Source of the DNA: Rubrivivax rivuli
Lineage (GTDB): Bacteria; Pseudomonadota; Gammaproteobacteria; Burkholderiales; Burkholderiaceae_C
Assembly: GCF_004016505.1 (NCBI RefSeq)
Contig: NZ_SACR01000001.1
Span: forward strand, 1-64,000
Reading direction: 5' to 3'
Length of the DNA: 64,000 nt
Shown here piece after piece: positions 8,505-18,431 of this stretch; position 1 is the stretch's first letter; each line of letters opens with the position of its first letter. The position numbers and the translations under genes were made by a program. The notes under the pieces were generated by a model. That model was not told the origin of the DNA. It was given only the letters and a program-made list of their open reading frames with translations, and searched no databases.

Positions 8505-8560
8505 TTGTCCAAACACTGACGAACGCAAGTTTTTCACTGTCCTGGACAGAAGTTTGGCAA
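8505..8560. promoter_or_regulatory. Nested inverted repeats before the chemosensory cluster
   Basis: CTGTCC-T-GGACAG (8537-8549) is a perfect 6+6 palindrome. It is enclosed by arms containing CCAAAC (8509-8514) and GTTTGG (8552-8557). The arrangement could be an operator or an mRNA hairpin just before the first gene at 8583. No known binding site is recognised. Confidence 0.35.
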
Positions 8561-8582
8561 CCATCAGCGAGTCGTCCTGCGC

Positions 8583-9674
8583 ATGAACGTCAACGCACCC
8601 GAGCTTCTCCCGGCCGCCCACCGTGCAGCCCCTCTGCGCACCCCCTGGCGCCAACGCCTGGGCGCCTGGTGGCCGGCCTGGCTGGGCGGCGAGCCCGCCG
8701 GCAGCCGGCGCCCCACGGCCGAGCAGGCCCAGGCCACCGCCGAATTGCTGCTGCGCCTGGACGAAGCCGCCCGCACCTGGACCGCCCACCTGGGCACCGC
8801 CCAGGCCCAGATGCGGGACGCCACCGAACAGCTGCTGGCCGGGTTCATGCAGATCCTCGACCAGCTCGACCACATCATCGACAGCCGCGGCCAGGGTGGC
8901 ACGCCCACCGCCGCCAGCGTGGACGAACGTGCCGCGCTGCTGCTGCAGTGCGAGACGGAGCTGCGCGGCCTGCTGAAGAACTTCCAGGGTTTCGTGCAAT
9001 CGCGCGATGTCGTGATGGGCTCGGTGCGCCAGCTCTCGGGCGCCAGCCAGGGCCTGCGCGACATGGCCGAGGACGTGGCCCAGCTCGCCCGCCAGACCAA
9101 CCTGCTGAGCCTGAACGCGGCCATCGAAGCCGCACGCGCCGGCCCCAGTGGTCGCGGCTTCGCCGTGGTGGCCAGCGAGGTGCGCCGGCTGTCGGCCGAA
9201 TCGGGGGACACCGGGCGCCGCATTGGCGAACGTGTGGGCGACTTCGGCAACCACATGCAGGCTGCGCTGGCCCAGGCCGCCGAAAGCACCGCGCAGGACA
9301 CGCAGGTCATCCACGCCAGCGAAGAAACCATCAACCGCGTGGTGGAGCAGGTGGACTGCACCGTCAGCCAGCTCAACGAGCGCGCCGCGGCCCTCAGCGC
9401 CCACGGCGAAAGCGTGAAGGCGCAGGTCGAGCAGCTGATGGTGGCGTTCCAGTTCCAGGACCGCGTGCAGCAGATCATGGACCAGGTCGGCGACTCCATC
9501 CGCAACGCGATGGCCCGGCTGGCCGAGACCCTGCCCGCCGGCCGCCCCCCCGAGGCTGCCGATTGGCAGGCCCTGCTCAGCGCCGGCTACACCACCGACG
9601 AGCAGCGCGCCGTGGCCGCCGGCCAGCAGGCCCCGCGCCCCGCGCAGGCGGCCACCGAAACCACCTTCTTCTGA
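8583..9674 (+). CDS. Soluble methyl-accepting chemotaxis protein
   Basis: A 363-residue chemoreceptor with no membrane segment or recognisable sensor domain. The signalling hairpin tip is clear ([20 protein letters not shown], then [12 protein letters not shown]). A short, helical N-terminal part with a Trp-rich patch ([15 protein letters not shown]) precedes it. A second helix ([22 protein letters not shown]) follows, a pattern seen in cytoplasmic MCPs of proteobacteria. It heads the chemosensory cluster, 12 bases before cheY. It probably feeds an unknown cytoplasmic signal to CheA. No Shine-Dalgarno sequence is obvious before the ATG. Confidence 0.9.
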   Translation: MNVNAPELLPAAHRAAPLRTPWRQRLGAWWPAWLGGEPAGSRRPTAEQAQATAELLLRLDEAARTWTAHLGTAQAQMRDATEQLLAGFMQILDQLDHIIDSRGQGGTPTAASVDERAALLLQCETELRGLLKNFQGFVQSRDVVMGSVRQLSGASQGLRDMAEDVAQLARQTNLLSLNAAIEAARAGPSGRGFAVVASEVRRLSAESGDTGRRIGERVGDFGNHMQAALAQAAESTAQDTQVIHASEETINRVVEQVDCTVSQLNERAAALSAHGESVKAQVEQLMVAFQFQDRVQQIMDQVGDSIRNAMARLAETLPAGRPPEAADWQALLSAGYTTDEQRAVAAGQQAPRPAQAATETTFF

Positions 9675-9686
9675 GCATCACCCGCC

Positions 9687-10058
9687 ATGGCCAAGACCAT
9701 CCTGATCGTCGACGACTCGGCTTCGCTGCGCACCGTGGTGAAGCTGGCGCTGCAGCGCGCCGGCTACGAGGTGGTGGAAGCCGCCGACGGCGTGCAAGGC
9801 CTGGCGGCGCTGGAAGCCGCGGGCAAGGTGCACCTCATCGTGAGCGACGTGAACATGCCCAACATGGACGGCATCACCTTCGTCACGCAGGTCAAGCAGC
9901 ACCCGCGCCACAAGTTCGTGCCCGTGGTGATGCTCACCACCGAAGGCCAGGACGCGAAGAAGGAACAGGGCCGCGCGGCCGGCGCCAAGGCCTGGATCGT
10001 GAAGCCCTTCAACCCGCCGCAGCTGCTGGACGCGGTGTCCAAGCTCATCCTGCCCTGA
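9687..10058 (+). CDS. cheY: CheY-type single-domain response regulator
   Basis: A 123-residue receiver domain. The acidic pocket Asp9-Asp10, phospho-acceptor Asp54 (VSDVNMP), Thr84 (VVMLTTEG) and Lys106 (WIVKPF) are all conserved. It is expected to be phosphorylated by the CheA encoded two genes downstream. Whether the output is the flagellar motor or another process is not shown, since no flagellar gene or cheZ is nearby. The gene lies between a soluble MCP and a STAS-domain gene. Confidence 0.95.
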   Translation: MAKTILIVDDSASLRTVVKLALQRAGYEVVEAADGVQGLAALEAAGKVHLIVSDVNMPNMDGITFVTQVKQHPRHKFVPVVMLTTEGQDAKKEQGRAAGAKAWIVKPFNPPQLLDAVSKLILP

Positions 10059-10067
10059 GGACTTGCG

Positions 10068-10382
10068 ATGAACGACACCCTGCCCACGCCCGGCGCGCCG
10101 CTGCGCCTGCCGGCCGAGCTGACGATCTACACGGTGGGTGAGCTGCACCCGCAGTGGCTGGCCTGGCTGGCCTCTAGCGAGCCGGTGGCGGCCGTGACGG
10201 GCGAATCCGTGGACCAGGTGGACGCCGCCGGCCTGCAGCTGCTGCTGGCGCTGCAGCGCGGCCTGGCCGACAAGGGCCACAGCCTGGCCCTGCACGCCCC
10301 CAGCACCGCCCTGCAGGCGGCCTGCCAGGCCCTGGGCCTGCAAGGCTGGCTGGCCGAACACAGCCCCGGGGTGGCGGCATGA
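10068..10382 (+). CDS. STAS-domain protein
   Basis: A 104-residue protein with a STAS fold like anti-anti-sigma factors and MlaB: an N-terminal strand ([13 protein letters not shown]), then [16 protein letters not shown], where the Asp-Ala-Ala-Gly stretch sits where SpoIIAA carries its phospho-serine. Here that serine is replaced by alanine, so it may not be phosphorylated. Its stop codon overlaps the cheA start (ATGA), so it is translated with CheA. STAS proteins are found in some chemosensory clusters that control functions other than swimming. Its partner is unknown. Confidence 0.8.
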   Translation: MNDTLPTPGAPLRLPAELTIYTVGELHPQWLAWLASSEPVAAVTGESVDQVDAAGLQLLLALQRGLADKGHSLALHAPSTALQAACQALGLQGWLAEHSPGVAA

Positions 10383-12682
10383 AGCCCGACGCCAGCGCGC
10401 AAGCCGCCGACCTGAGCTTCATCCAGGAGGCCCTGCCTGCCTTCATCAGCGAAGCGCAGGAGCAGATCGAAACCCTCGAACAGCTGCTGCTGCAGCTGGA
10501 AGACACACCCGAAGACAGCGAACTGCTCAACGCGCTGTTCCGCTGCGCGCACACGGTCAAGGGTTCGGCCGGCATCTTCGGCCTGGACCGCGTGGTGGCC
10601 TTCACGCACCACGTGGAGACGCTGCTCGACCAGCTGCGCGAAGGCCGGCTGGCCCTGACCCCGGCACTCAGCACCCTGCTGCTGAAGTGCAACGACCAGA
10701 TCCGCGCGCTGGTGGCGCAAGCACGCCAGGCGGCGGTGGACGAGGCCGACGACGCCGTGGCCGCGCGCGAGGCGCTGGTGCAGCAGCTGCTGGCCGCCAC
10801 CGGCAGCACCCACGGCGCGGCGGCCGAACAGCCCCAGGCCGCCAGCGCCGGCGATGCCCGCGCCGCGGTGGGCCCACCGGCCGGGCGGCTGTGGCATGTG
10901 GCGGTGGCCTTCGGCACCGACACCTTCCGCAACGGCATGGACCCGCTGGCCATCCTGAACTACGTGCGCGGCCTGGGCGACATGGCCACGGTGCACTGCG
11001 ACATCGCCGGCGTGCCGGCCCTCGACCAGCTGAACCCGGAAAGCTGCCACCTCACCTTCGAGTTCGGCCTGCAGACCCACGCCACGCGGGCCGAGATCGA
11101 AGGGGCCTTCAGCTTCGTGCGGGACGACTGCACGCTGCAGCTGGTGGAGCCCGGCGGCACGGCCGCCGACTTCGCCGCGCTCATCGAAGCCATGCCCGAC
11201 AACCCGCGCCTGGGCGACATCCTGGTGGCGGCTGGCGCCATCACGCGGGCGCAGCTGCAGCAGGGCCTGCGCGCGCAGACAGCGGCAGCCGCCAGCGGCA
11301 GTGCCGCGCCATTGGGCGAGATCCTGCAGGCCACGGCCGGCGTGCCGGCGCAGGTGGTCAACGCGGCACTGAGCAAGCAGAGCCGGGCGCGCGAGGCCAC
11401 GCAAGGCGGGGCCGGCACGCCGGCCGTCGCCGACGACCAGCGCTTCATCCGCGTGCAGGCCGACCGGCTGGATGCGGTGATCAACCTGCTGGGCGAGCTG
11501 GTCATCGCCGGTGCCGGCGCCTCGCTGCTGGCACGGCAGACGCGCCAGGGCACGCTGATCGAGGCCAATGCGCAGATCGGCCGGCTGATCGAGGAGATCC
11601 GCAACGGCACGCTGCAGCTGCGCATGGTGCCCATCGGCGAGACCTTCAGCCGCTTCCGCCGCGTGGTGCGCGACACGGCGGCCGATCTCGGCAAGGACGT
11701 GCTGCTGGAGATCACCGGCGGCGAGACCGAGCTCGACAAGAGCGTGGTCGAGCGCATTGCCGACCCGCTGATGCACCTGGTGCGCAACGCCCTCGACCAC
11801 GGCCTGGAGACGGCGGCGCAGCGCACCGCCGCCGGCAAGCCGGGCCAGGGCAGGCTGACGCTGTCGGCCTGCCACGAGAGCGGCAGCATCCTCATCCGCA
11901 TCGTCGACGACGGCCGGGGCATCCAGCGCGACAAGGTGCTGCAGCGCGCGTGGGACCGGGGCCTCGTCGAGCGTGGCGTGGTGCCCGCCGACGCCGACAT
12001 CGACCGGCTGATCTTCGAGCCGGGCTTCAGCACCGCCGAGAAGGTGACCAACCTCTCCGGCCGCGGCGTGGGCATGGACGTGGTCCGCCGCAACATCGAG
12101 GCGCTGCGCGGCACCGTGGTGCTGAACAGCACGCCAGGCGAGGGCTCGTGCATCGAGATCCGGCTGCCGCTGACGCTGGCCATCATCGACGGCTTCCTCG
12201 TGGGCGTGGGCAGCTCGAAGTTCATCTTCCCGCTGGATGCGGTGGTCGAGGTCATCGAGAACCGGCCCACCGTCAGCGCACTGGACGAACGCGGCCGCGG
12301 CTTCGTGGAGCTGCGCGGGCAGGTGCTGCCGGTGGTGAGCCTGCGCGCCCTGTATGCGCTGGACGGCCCCGCGCCCGACCGCACCAGCGTGGTGGTGCTG
12401 CAGAGCAGCCGCCGCCGCTACGGCGTGATGGTCGACAGCCTGCTCGGCCAGCACCAGACCGTCATCAAGCCCCTGGGCCGCATGTTTCGCAGCCTGCGCG
12501 GCATGAGCGGCTCTTCCATCCTCGGCAACGGCGAGGTGGCGCTCATCTTCGACGTGCATTCCCTCAGCCAGCTGGCAGCCGAGCCCCCGGGCCCGGCAGG
12601 CCGGCCGGTTGCCGCCTCACCCCACCCCCTCAGTGCGGCCAGCCGCAGCCCGAACGCCCCCACGGAAGGACAGACCCCATGA
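10379..12682 (+). CDS. cheA: Chemotaxis histidine kinase CheA
   Basis: A 767-residue CheA. The Hpt domain has its phospho-histidine at His58 ([13 protein letters not shown]). The dimerisation/ATPase core has [12 protein letters not shown] (N-box), DDGRGI and [10 protein letters not shown] (G-boxes). A CheW-like domain follows at about residues 600-735. Between Hpt and the kinase, residues about 165-350 are unusual. One segment looks P2-like, and a second ([20 protein letters not shown] and [20 protein letters not shown]) resembles the MSHEN/GspE-N repeat. A 25-residue Pro/Ser-rich tail ends the protein. ATGA overlap with the STAS gene couples their translation. Confidence 0.96.
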   Translation: MKPDASAQAADLSFIQEALPAFISEAQEQIETLEQLLLQLEDTPEDSELLNALFRCAHTVKGSAGIFGLDRVVAFTHHVETLLDQLREGRLALTPALSTLLLKCNDQIRALVAQARQAAVDEADDAVAAREALVQQLLAATGSTHGAAAEQPQAASAGDARAAVGPPAGRLWHVAVAFGTDTFRNGMDPLAILNYVRGLGDMATVHCDIAGVPALDQLNPESCHLTFEFGLQTHATRAEIEGAFSFVRDDCTLQLVEPGGTAADFAALIEAMPDNPRLGDILVAAGAITRAQLQQGLRAQTAAAASGSAAPLGEILQATAGVPAQVVNAALSKQSRAREATQGGAGTPAVADDQRFIRVQADRLDAVINLLGELVIAGAGASLLARQTRQGTLIEANAQIGRLIEEIRNGTLQLRMVPIGETFSRFRRVVRDTAADLGKDVLLEITGGETELDKSVVERIADPLMHLVRNALDHGLETAAQRTAAGKPGQGRLTLSACHESGSILIRIVDDGRGIQRDKVLQRAWDRGLVERGVVPADADIDRLIFEPGFSTAEKVTNLSGRGVGMDVVRRNIEALRGTVVLNSTPGEGSCIEIRLPLTLAIIDGFLVGVGSSKFIFPLDAVVEVIENRPTVSALDERGRGFVELRGQVLPVVSLRALYALDGPAPDRTSVVVLQSSRRRYGVMVDSLLGQHQTVIKPLGRMFRSLRGMSGSSILGNGEVALIFDVHSLSQLAAEPPGPAGRPVAASPHPLSAASRSPNAPTEGQTP

Positions 12683-14892
12683 ACACGCCGGAAATCTCCT
12701 GGATCGGTCGCCTGTTTGCCGGCCCCGCGCTGGACCAGGCCCTGGCCCTCAGCCAGCAGCACCAGGCCGCGGCGGAAGCCGCGCGCGCTGCTGCGGCACA
12801 GGCCGAGGCGGCACGCGCCGACACCGAAGGCACGCTCGCGCAGCTGAAGCAGCGGCTGGACGCGGTGGAGAGCGAGCTGAAGGTGCGCACCGACATCATG
12901 AACCTCACGAGCATCGTCTCCGAGGCCGACAAGAAGGGCGACATCCTCAACGTCAACGAGAAGTTCCTCGAGGTCTCGAAGTACCCGAAGAACGAGCTCA
13001 TCGGCCACGGCCACAACACCACGCGCCACCCCGACATGCCCAAGTCGGTGTTCAAGGAGATGTGGCAGACCATCGGCCGCGGCGACATCTTCCGCGGCGT
13101 GGTGAAGAACCGCGCCAAGGACGGCACGCCCTACTACGTGGACGCGGTGATCGCCCCCATCCTGGGCGACAACGGCAAGCCCGTGAAGTACCTCGGCGTG
13201 CGCTACGACATCACGGCCACCGAGCTGGAGCGGCAGAACGCCAAGGGCATCCTCGACGCCATCGACCAGAGCTACGCCTTCATCGAGTTCGACCTCGGCG
13301 GCCATGTGCTCAACGCCAACCGCAACTTCCAGCAGGCCCTGGGCTACGGGCTGGACGAGATCAAGGGCCGACACCACCGCATGTTCGTGGACCCGGCCTA
13401 TGCCAACACGCCCGAGTACACCGAGTTCTGGCGCGAGCTGAACGCGGGCAAGGCCCAGAACAGCACCTTCCGCCGCATCACCAAGAGCGGCAGCGAGCTG
13501 TGGATCCAGGCCGTCTATGCGCCCGTGAAGGACGAGATGGGCCGCGTCGCGAAGATCATCAAGATCGCCACCGACGTGACGGCCCAGGTGCAGGCCAAGC
13601 AGATGCTGGAGCAGGCGGTGGAGCAGGCCCAGGGCGTGACCACCGCGGCCAAGAACGGCGACCTGACGCAGCGCATCCCGCTGGAAGGCAAGAGCGGCCC
13701 CATCAAGACGCTGTGCGAAGGCGTCAACGTGCTGATGGAGAACACCAGCGTCATCTTCGACGACGTGGGCCGCGTCTTCGGCGCGCTCTCGGCGGGCGAC
13801 CTGAGCCAGCGCATCACGCGTGACTACGAAGGCGTCTTCGGCCAGGTGAAGGACGATGCCAACGCCACCAGCGAGAAGCTCGGCGCCATCATCGAGGACG
13901 TGGGCCGCGTCTTCGGCGGCCTGGCCGCCGGCGACCTGACGCAACGCATCACCCGCGACGCCGAGGGTGTGTTCGACCAGGTCAAGAACGACGCCAACAG
14001 CACGGGCGAGAAGCTCGCCGGCATCATCGAGGAGGTGCGCGCCGCTGCCGATGCGCTGACGGGTGCGGCCAACCAGGTGAGCGCCACCGCGCAGAGCCTG
14101 AGCCAGAGCGCGAGCGAGCAGGCCAGCTCGGTGGAAGAGACCACGGCCAGCATCGACATGATGAGCGCCAGCATCACGCAGAACAGCGACAACGCCAAGG
14201 TCACCGACGGCATGGCCACCAAGGCCAGCAAGGAGGCCGGCGAGGGCGGCGCGGCCGTCACGCAGACGGTGCAGGCGATGAAGCAGATCGCGCAGAAGAT
14301 CAGCATCGTCGACGACATCGCGTACCAGACCAACCTGCTGGCGCTGAACGCCGCCATCGAGGCCGCGCGCGCCGGCGAGCATGGCAAGGGCTTCGCGGTG
14401 GTGGCCGCCGAGGTGCGCAAGCTGGCCGAACGCAGCCAGGAAGCGGCCAAGGAGATCGGCGACCTGGCGAGCAACTCGGTGAGCACCGCCGAACGCGCCG
14501 GCAAGCTGCTCGACGAGATCGTGCCCAGCATCCAGAAGACCAGCGAGCTGGTGCAGGAGATCGCCGCGGCCTCGCAGGAACAGAGCCAGAGCGTCACGCA
14601 GATCGGTGGCGCCATGGGCCAGCTGAGCAAGGCCACGCAGCAGAACGCCTCGGCCTCGGAAGAGCTGGCGGCCACCTCGGAAGAGCTCTCGGGCCAGGCG
14701 GAGCAGCTGCAGCAGTCGGTGGCCTTCTTCACGCTGGTGGAGGCCGAGGCGCCCCCGGCGCGCGGCGCGGCCAAGGGCAAGCCGGTGGCCGAGCGGCGCG
14801 CGCCGAACTCGCCGATGCGCAGCGGGCCGCGTGCGGCCGCGGCGGCCCCGGCGCCGCGCGCCACGGGCACCGGCAGCTTCCGCCCCTACTGA
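12679..14892 (+). CDS. Cytoplasmic PAS-PAS methyl-accepting chemotaxis protein
   Basis: A 737-residue receptor without membrane segments. Order: N-terminal Ala/Gln-rich coiled coil (about 15-70); an Aer-like PAS (about 75-180, with NTTRHPDMP); a second PAS (about 190-300); two near-identical HAMP-like units ([19 protein letters not shown] and [19 protein letters not shown]) 46 residues apart; and the signalling hairpin ([19 protein letters not shown]). A Pro/Ala-rich tail follows. PAS domains of this kind often hold FAD or haem and sense redox state, but the cofactor here is unproven. Its ATG overlaps the end of cheA by four bases. Confidence 0.93.
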   Translation: MNTPEISWIGRLFAGPALDQALALSQQHQAAAEAARAAAAQAEAARADTEGTLAQLKQRLDAVESELKVRTDIMNLTSIVSEADKKGDILNVNEKFLEVSKYPKNELIGHGHNTTRHPDMPKSVFKEMWQTIGRGDIFRGVVKNRAKDGTPYYVDAVIAPILGDNGKPVKYLGVRYDITATELERQNAKGILDAIDQSYAFIEFDLGGHVLNANRNFQQALGYGLDEIKGRHHRMFVDPAYANTPEYTEFWRELNAGKAQNSTFRRITKSGSELWIQAVYAPVKDEMGRVAKIIKIATDVTAQVQAKQMLEQAVEQAQGVTTAAKNGDLTQRIPLEGKSGPIKTLCEGVNVLMENTSVIFDDVGRVFGALSAGDLSQRITRDYEGVFGQVKDDANATSEKLGAIIEDVGRVFGGLAAGDLTQRITRDAEGVFDQVKNDANSTGEKLAGIIEEVRAAADALTGAANQVSATAQSLSQSASEQASSVEETTASIDMMSASITQNSDNAKVTDGMATKASKEAGEGGAAVTQTVQAMKQIAQKISIVDDIAYQTNLLALNAAIEAARAGEHGKGFAVVAAEVRKLAERSQEAAKEIGDLASNSVSTAERAGKLLDEIVPSIQKTSELVQEIAAASQEQSQSVTQIGGAMGQLSKATQQNASASEELAATSEELSGQAEQLQQSVAFFTLVEAEAPPARGAAKGKPVAERRAPNSPMRSGPRAAAAAPAPRATGTGSFRPY

Positions 14893-14909
14893 ACCCGAGG
14901 CAGGCGACC

Positions 14910-15443
14910 ATGGCAGCCCTGGCCCCCACCGACACCGCCGCGCAGTTCCTCACCTTCGCGCTGGGCGAAGAGGTCTTCGCGATGGACATCCGCACCGTGC
15001 GCGAGATCATCCAGCACGGCCCCATGACCACCGTGCCGCTGATGCCCAGCTTCGTGCGCGGCGTCATCAACCTGCGCGGCGCGGTGGTGCCGGTGATCGA
15101 CCTGCACGCCCGCTTCGGCCGCCCGCCGGCCCGCGTGGGCAAGAAAACCTGCATCGTCATCTTCGACGCCCTGCGCCAGATCGACGGCCTGAGCGAGCGC
15201 GTGGAGCTCGGGCTGATGGTCGATGCGGTGAGCGAGGTGATCGACATCCCTGCGGCGCAGATCGAACCGCCGCCGAACTTCGGCACCACGGTGCGGCGCG
15301 ACTTCATCCGCGGCATGGGCAAGGTGGGCGCGCGCTTCGTCATCATCCTGGAGCCCGACCGCGCCTTCGACGTGGCCGAGATGGCCGAGATCTGCGCCTC
15401 CTCGCAGGGCGTGCAGAGCAGCCCCGAGCCGCTGGCCGCCTGA
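14910..15443 (+). CDS. cheW: Chemotaxis adaptor protein CheW
   Basis: A 177-residue CheW, the coupling protein that links receptors to CheA. The family signatures are present: FALGEEVFAMDIRTVREI, then PSFVRGVINLRGAVVPVIDL and GLMVDAVSEVIDI. It starts 17 bases after the PAS-MCP and ends 7 bases before cheR. Nothing unusual in length or residues. Confidence 0.96.
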   Translation: MAALAPTDTAAQFLTFALGEEVFAMDIRTVREIIQHGPMTTVPLMPSFVRGVINLRGAVVPVIDLHARFGRPPARVGKKTCIVIFDALRQIDGLSERVELGLMVDAVSEVIDIPAAQIEPPPNFGTTVRRDFIRGMGKVGARFVIILEPDRAFDVAEMAEICASSQGVQSSPEPLAA

Positions 15444-15450
15444 ACCCGCC

Positions 15451-16272
15451 ATGGCCACCCTCAGCGACCGCACCTTCACGCAGATTGCCGAGCTGATGCA
15501 CGGCAGCATCGGCCTGAGCTTTGCCCCGAGCAAGAAGCCGCTGATCTCCTCGCGCCTGGCCCCGCGCATCCAGCGCCTGGGGCTGGGCAGCTTCGAGGAA
15601 TACCTGCAGCTCATCAGCACGCCCGACGACGGCGGCGAGTTCCAGATGGCGGTGGACCTGCTCACCACCAACGAGACCTACTTCTTCCGCGAGCCCGCGC
15701 ACTTCGAGCTGATCGAGGCCGAGCTGGCGCGCGAGCGCCCGCGCCGCGTGGCGGTGTGGAGCGCGGCCTCGTCCTTCGGCGACGAGGCCTACAGCACCGC
15801 CATGCTGCTGGCCGACCTGCACCAGCGCGGCCAGATCGGCAGCGACTGGTCCATCCTCGGCACCGACATCAGCGACCGCGTGCTGCACAGCGCCAGCAGC
15901 GCCATCTACCCGGCCGAGCGCCTGCGCCAGGTGCCGCCCGAACGCCTGAAGCGCCATTGCCTGAAGGGCGAGGGCGAGAGCGAGGGCCTGGTGCAGATCG
16001 GCCCCAAGCTGCGCGAACGCGTGAAGTTCGGGCAGCTGAACCTGTGCGCCGCGATCGAGGGCGGCCTGCCCGGCGCGCCCTTCGACATCGTCTTCCTGCG
16101 CAACGTGCTGATCTACTTCGACCCGCCCACCAAGCGCGCCGTGGTCGACCGCGTGCTGACGCAGCTGCGCCCTGGCGGCCTGTTCTTCATCGGCACGGCC
16201 GAGGGCCGCGTGCCCTGCGACACGCCGCTGCAGGTGCTGGCCCCGGGGGCCTTCCGCAAGGTGGCCGGCTGA
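15451..16272 (+). CDS. cheR: Chemotaxis protein methyltransferase CheR
   Basis: A 273-residue CheR that methylates glutamates on chemoreceptors using S-adenosylmethionine. The N-terminal helical domain (1-75) is followed by the methyltransferase core with TTNETYFFREPAHFE, an AdoMet-binding ILGTDISDRVLHSA segment and FDIVFLRNVLIYFD. The usual glycine-rich loop reads VWSAASSFGDEAYSTAM. The SSFGDEAYS form replaces the more common SSGEEPYS. Its stop codon overlaps the cheD start by one base. Confidence 0.95.
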   Translation: MATLSDRTFTQIAELMHGSIGLSFAPSKKPLISSRLAPRIQRLGLGSFEEYLQLISTPDDGGEFQMAVDLLTTNETYFFREPAHFELIEAELARERPRRVAVWSAASSFGDEAYSTAMLLADLHQRGQIGSDWSILGTDISDRVLHSASSAIYPAERLRQVPPERLKRHCLKGEGESEGLVQIGPKLRERVKFGQLNLCAAIEGGLPGAPFDIVFLRNVLIYFDPPTKRAVVDRVLTQLRPGGLFFIGTAEGRVPCDTPLQVLAPGAFRKVAG

Positions 16273-16760
16273 TGGCACCGGGCGGCCTGCCGGCCTTCGG
16301 CAGCGTCACCCACACGCTGCATCCGGGCGACGTGGCCTGCGGCACGCGCGGCGACAAGCTCGTCACGCTGCTGGGCTCGTGCGTGGCGGTGGTGCTGACC
16401 GACCCGCGGCGCACGGTGGGGGCGATGTGCCACATCGTGCACGCCAGCCCGGCCACCCGCACGGCGGCCCCGCGCGACAGCGCGTGGGGCGACGTGGCGC
16501 TGGACGTGATGTACGAGCTGCTGCGCGAGCGCGGCATCACGCCACAGCTGTGCGAAGCCTACGTCTACGGCGGCGGCAACATGTTCCCCGGGCAGTTCGG
16601 TGCCGGCCATGTGGGCGACTGCAACGCCCACTGGACGCTGCAGGCCCTGGCCGCCGACGGCGTGCGCGTGCTGCACCACGACCTGGGCGGCCACAGCTAC
16701 CGCAAGCTGTCCTGGACCGTGGGCCCGGACGCACCCGAAGTGACGGCCGTGCCGCTCTGA
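16272..16760 (+). CDS. cheD: Chemoreceptor glutamine deamidase CheD
   Basis: A 162-residue CheD, which deamidates receptor glutamines. The catalytic Cys lies in TLLGSCVAVVL and the His in AMCHIVHAS, with the conserved YVYGGGNMFPG segment after. The ATG at 16272 shares one base with the cheR stop. CheD usually works with a CheC phosphatase; none is present here, so the adaptation loop relies on CheR, CheB and CheD. Confidence 0.94.
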   Translation: MAPGGLPAFGSVTHTLHPGDVACGTRGDKLVTLLGSCVAVVLTDPRRTVGAMCHIVHASPATRTAAPRDSAWGDVALDVMYELLRERGITPQLCEAYVYGGGNMFPGQFGAGHVGDCNAHWTLQALAADGVRVLHHDLGGHSYRKLSWTVGPDAPEVTAVPL

Positions 16761-16806
16761 GCCCGACCGCCCCAGCCCCTTCCACGACAACCCCCGAGGC
16801 ACCCTC

Positions 16807-17868
16807 ATGGCCATCCAGGTCTTCGTGGTCGACGATTCGGCCATCGTGCGGCAGACGCTGCAGCACCTGCTGCAGGGCGACCCCGAGATCGCGCTGATGG
16901 GCAGCGCGCCCAACCCGCTGATCGCCGGGCCGCTGATCCGCAAGCACAAGCCCGACGTGCTGCTGCTGGACATCGAGATGCCCGGCATGGACGGCCTGAC
17001 CTTTCTTCGTCAGCTGATGGAAGAAAGCCCCATCGCCACCGTCATCTGCTCCACGCTCACCACCGAGGGCAGCAAGATCGCGCTGGAGGCCATGGCCGCC
17101 GGCGCGGTGGGCGTGGTGGCCAAGCCGAGGCTGGGGCTGAAGCAGTTCCTGGAGGATTCGCGGCGCGAGCTCGTCACCGCACTGAAGGCCGCGGCGCGTT
17201 CGCGCCCGCAGGTGCGGCGCAGCCTGCCGCCGGCGGCGGCCCCGGCCCGCAGCGCCGCCGCGGCCGCGCCCGTGCCGGGCTTGCACGCGCTGTCGATGAA
17301 CAAGCCCGTGGTCATCGGCAGCAGCACGGGCGGCACGCAGGCGTTGGAGCAGGTGCTCACCGCGCTGCCGGCCGACAGCCCCGGCATCGCCATCGTGCAG
17401 CACATGCCGGAGAAGTTCACCGCGATGTACGCCACGCGGCTGGACGGCCTGTGCGCCGTGCGTGTGAAAGAGGCCAAGGACGGCGACCGGCTGGAACGCG
17501 GCAGCGTGCTCATCGCCCCCGGCGGCAAGCACATGCAGCTGCGCAAGGCCGGCGGCCAGTACTTCGCGGTGGTGGCCGACGGCCCGCCCGTCAACCGCCA
17601 CAAGCCGGCCGTGGATGTGCTGTTCCGCAGCACCGCCGAGGTGGCGGGCAAGGACGTGCTGGCCATCATCCTCACCGGCATGGGCGACGACGGCGCGCGC
17701 GGCATGAAGCAGCTGCACGACGGAGGCGCCCGCACCATCGCGCAGGACGAGGCCAGCTGCGTGGTCTTCGGCATGCCCAAGGAGGCCATCAAGATCGGCG
17801 CGGTGGACCACGTCATGCCGCTGGACCGCGTGGCCGAGGCCATCCTGCAGTTCGACGCGCGCGGCTGA
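16807..17868 (+). CDS. cheB: Protein-glutamate methylesterase/deamidase CheB
   Basis: A 353-residue CheB with an N-terminal receiver (Asp9/Asp10 and phospho-acceptor Asp55 in LLLDIEMPG), an Ala/Pro/Arg linker at about 140-165, and the methylesterase domain. The catalytic triad is visible as the Ser in IGSSTGGTQAL, the His in IVQHMPEKFTAMYA and the Asp in GMGDDGARGM. It closes the chemosensory cluster. A copper-type cluster on the other strand converges on it 12 bases downstream. Confidence 0.97.
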   Translation: MAIQVFVVDDSAIVRQTLQHLLQGDPEIALMGSAPNPLIAGPLIRKHKPDVLLLDIEMPGMDGLTFLRQLMEESPIATVICSTLTTEGSKIALEAMAAGAVGVVAKPRLGLKQFLEDSRRELVTALKAAARSRPQVRRSLPPAAAPARSAAAAAPVPGLHALSMNKPVVIGSSTGGTQALEQVLTALPADSPGIAIVQHMPEKFTAMYATRLDGLCAVRVKEAKDGDRLERGSVLIAPGGKHMQLRKAGGQYFAVVADGPPVNRHKPAVDVLFRSTAEVAGKDVLAIILTGMGDDGARGMKQLHDGGARTIAQDEASCVVFGMPKEAIKIGAVDHVMPLDRVAEAILQFDARG

Positions 17869-17880
17869 GGCGCGCGCTCG

Positions 17881-18360
17881 TCAGTGTTTGTGGCCGCCGT
17901 GGCCTGCTGCGGCGCCTGCGGGCGCTTGCGCCGAGACCTTCACGTCCACCTTCACCTCGCCGGCCTTCTCGAAGCGCAGCGTCAGCGGGAAGGTCTCGCC
18001 GGCCTTCAGCGGCTGCTTCAGGCCCATGAACATGAGGTGCAGGCCGCCCGGCTTGAGCTCCACCGTGCCGCCGGCCGGCACGTCGATGCCGGGCACCTGG
18101 CGCATGCGCATGACGTCACCGTCCATCGACATGGTGTGCAGTTCCACGGCGCTGCTGACCGTGGTGCGTCCCGAGACCAGACGGTCGCCAGCGGCGCCGC
18201 CGGTGATCTTCAGGAAACCGCCGCCGGCGGCCTGGCCTTGCACGGTGGGGCGCGCCCAGGCGCCCTCCACCTTCAGGCCGGCCTGGGCCCAGGCGGCCAG
18301 CGGGCTGGCGAGCGCAGCGCAGGCGGCTGCGGTGAGAAGGGTGCGTCGTGTCGTGTTCAT
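17881..18360 (-). CDS. PCu(A)C-type periplasmic copper chaperone
   Basis: A 159-residue exported protein with a twin-arginine-like leader (MNTTRRTLLTAAACAAL). The complete copper motif H-x10-M-x21-H-x-M is present as His75, Met86, His108 and Met110. The C-terminus adds a second potential metal tail (GHGGHKH). Family members carry Cu(I) to cytochrome oxidase or buffer it. It is the last gene of a four-gene minus-strand cluster with YcnI, a TonB-dependent receptor and DUF2946, which supports a copper role. Confidence 0.92.
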   Translation of the reverse strand: MNTTRRTLLTAAACAALASPLAAWAQAGLKVEGAWARPTVQGQAAGGGFLKITGGAAGDRLVSGRTTVSSAVELHTMSMDGDVMRMRQVPGIDVPAGGTVELKPGGLHLMFMGLKQPLKAGETFPLTLRFEKAGEVKVDVKVSAQAPAGAAAGHGGHKH

Positions 18361-18431
18361 GGGGCTCTCCGTTTGCTGTCGATGGGGCAGGGTTTAAAAG
18401 GTCCAGTGGGGCGCGCGCGCCGGTGCCGGGC

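Noticed and set aside
10687..12678. A possible 1401-residue fusion extending the PAS-MCP upstream through cheA
   Set aside because: The upstream part is an out-of-frame reading of cheA. The true MCP start is the ATG at 12679 that overlaps the cheA stop.
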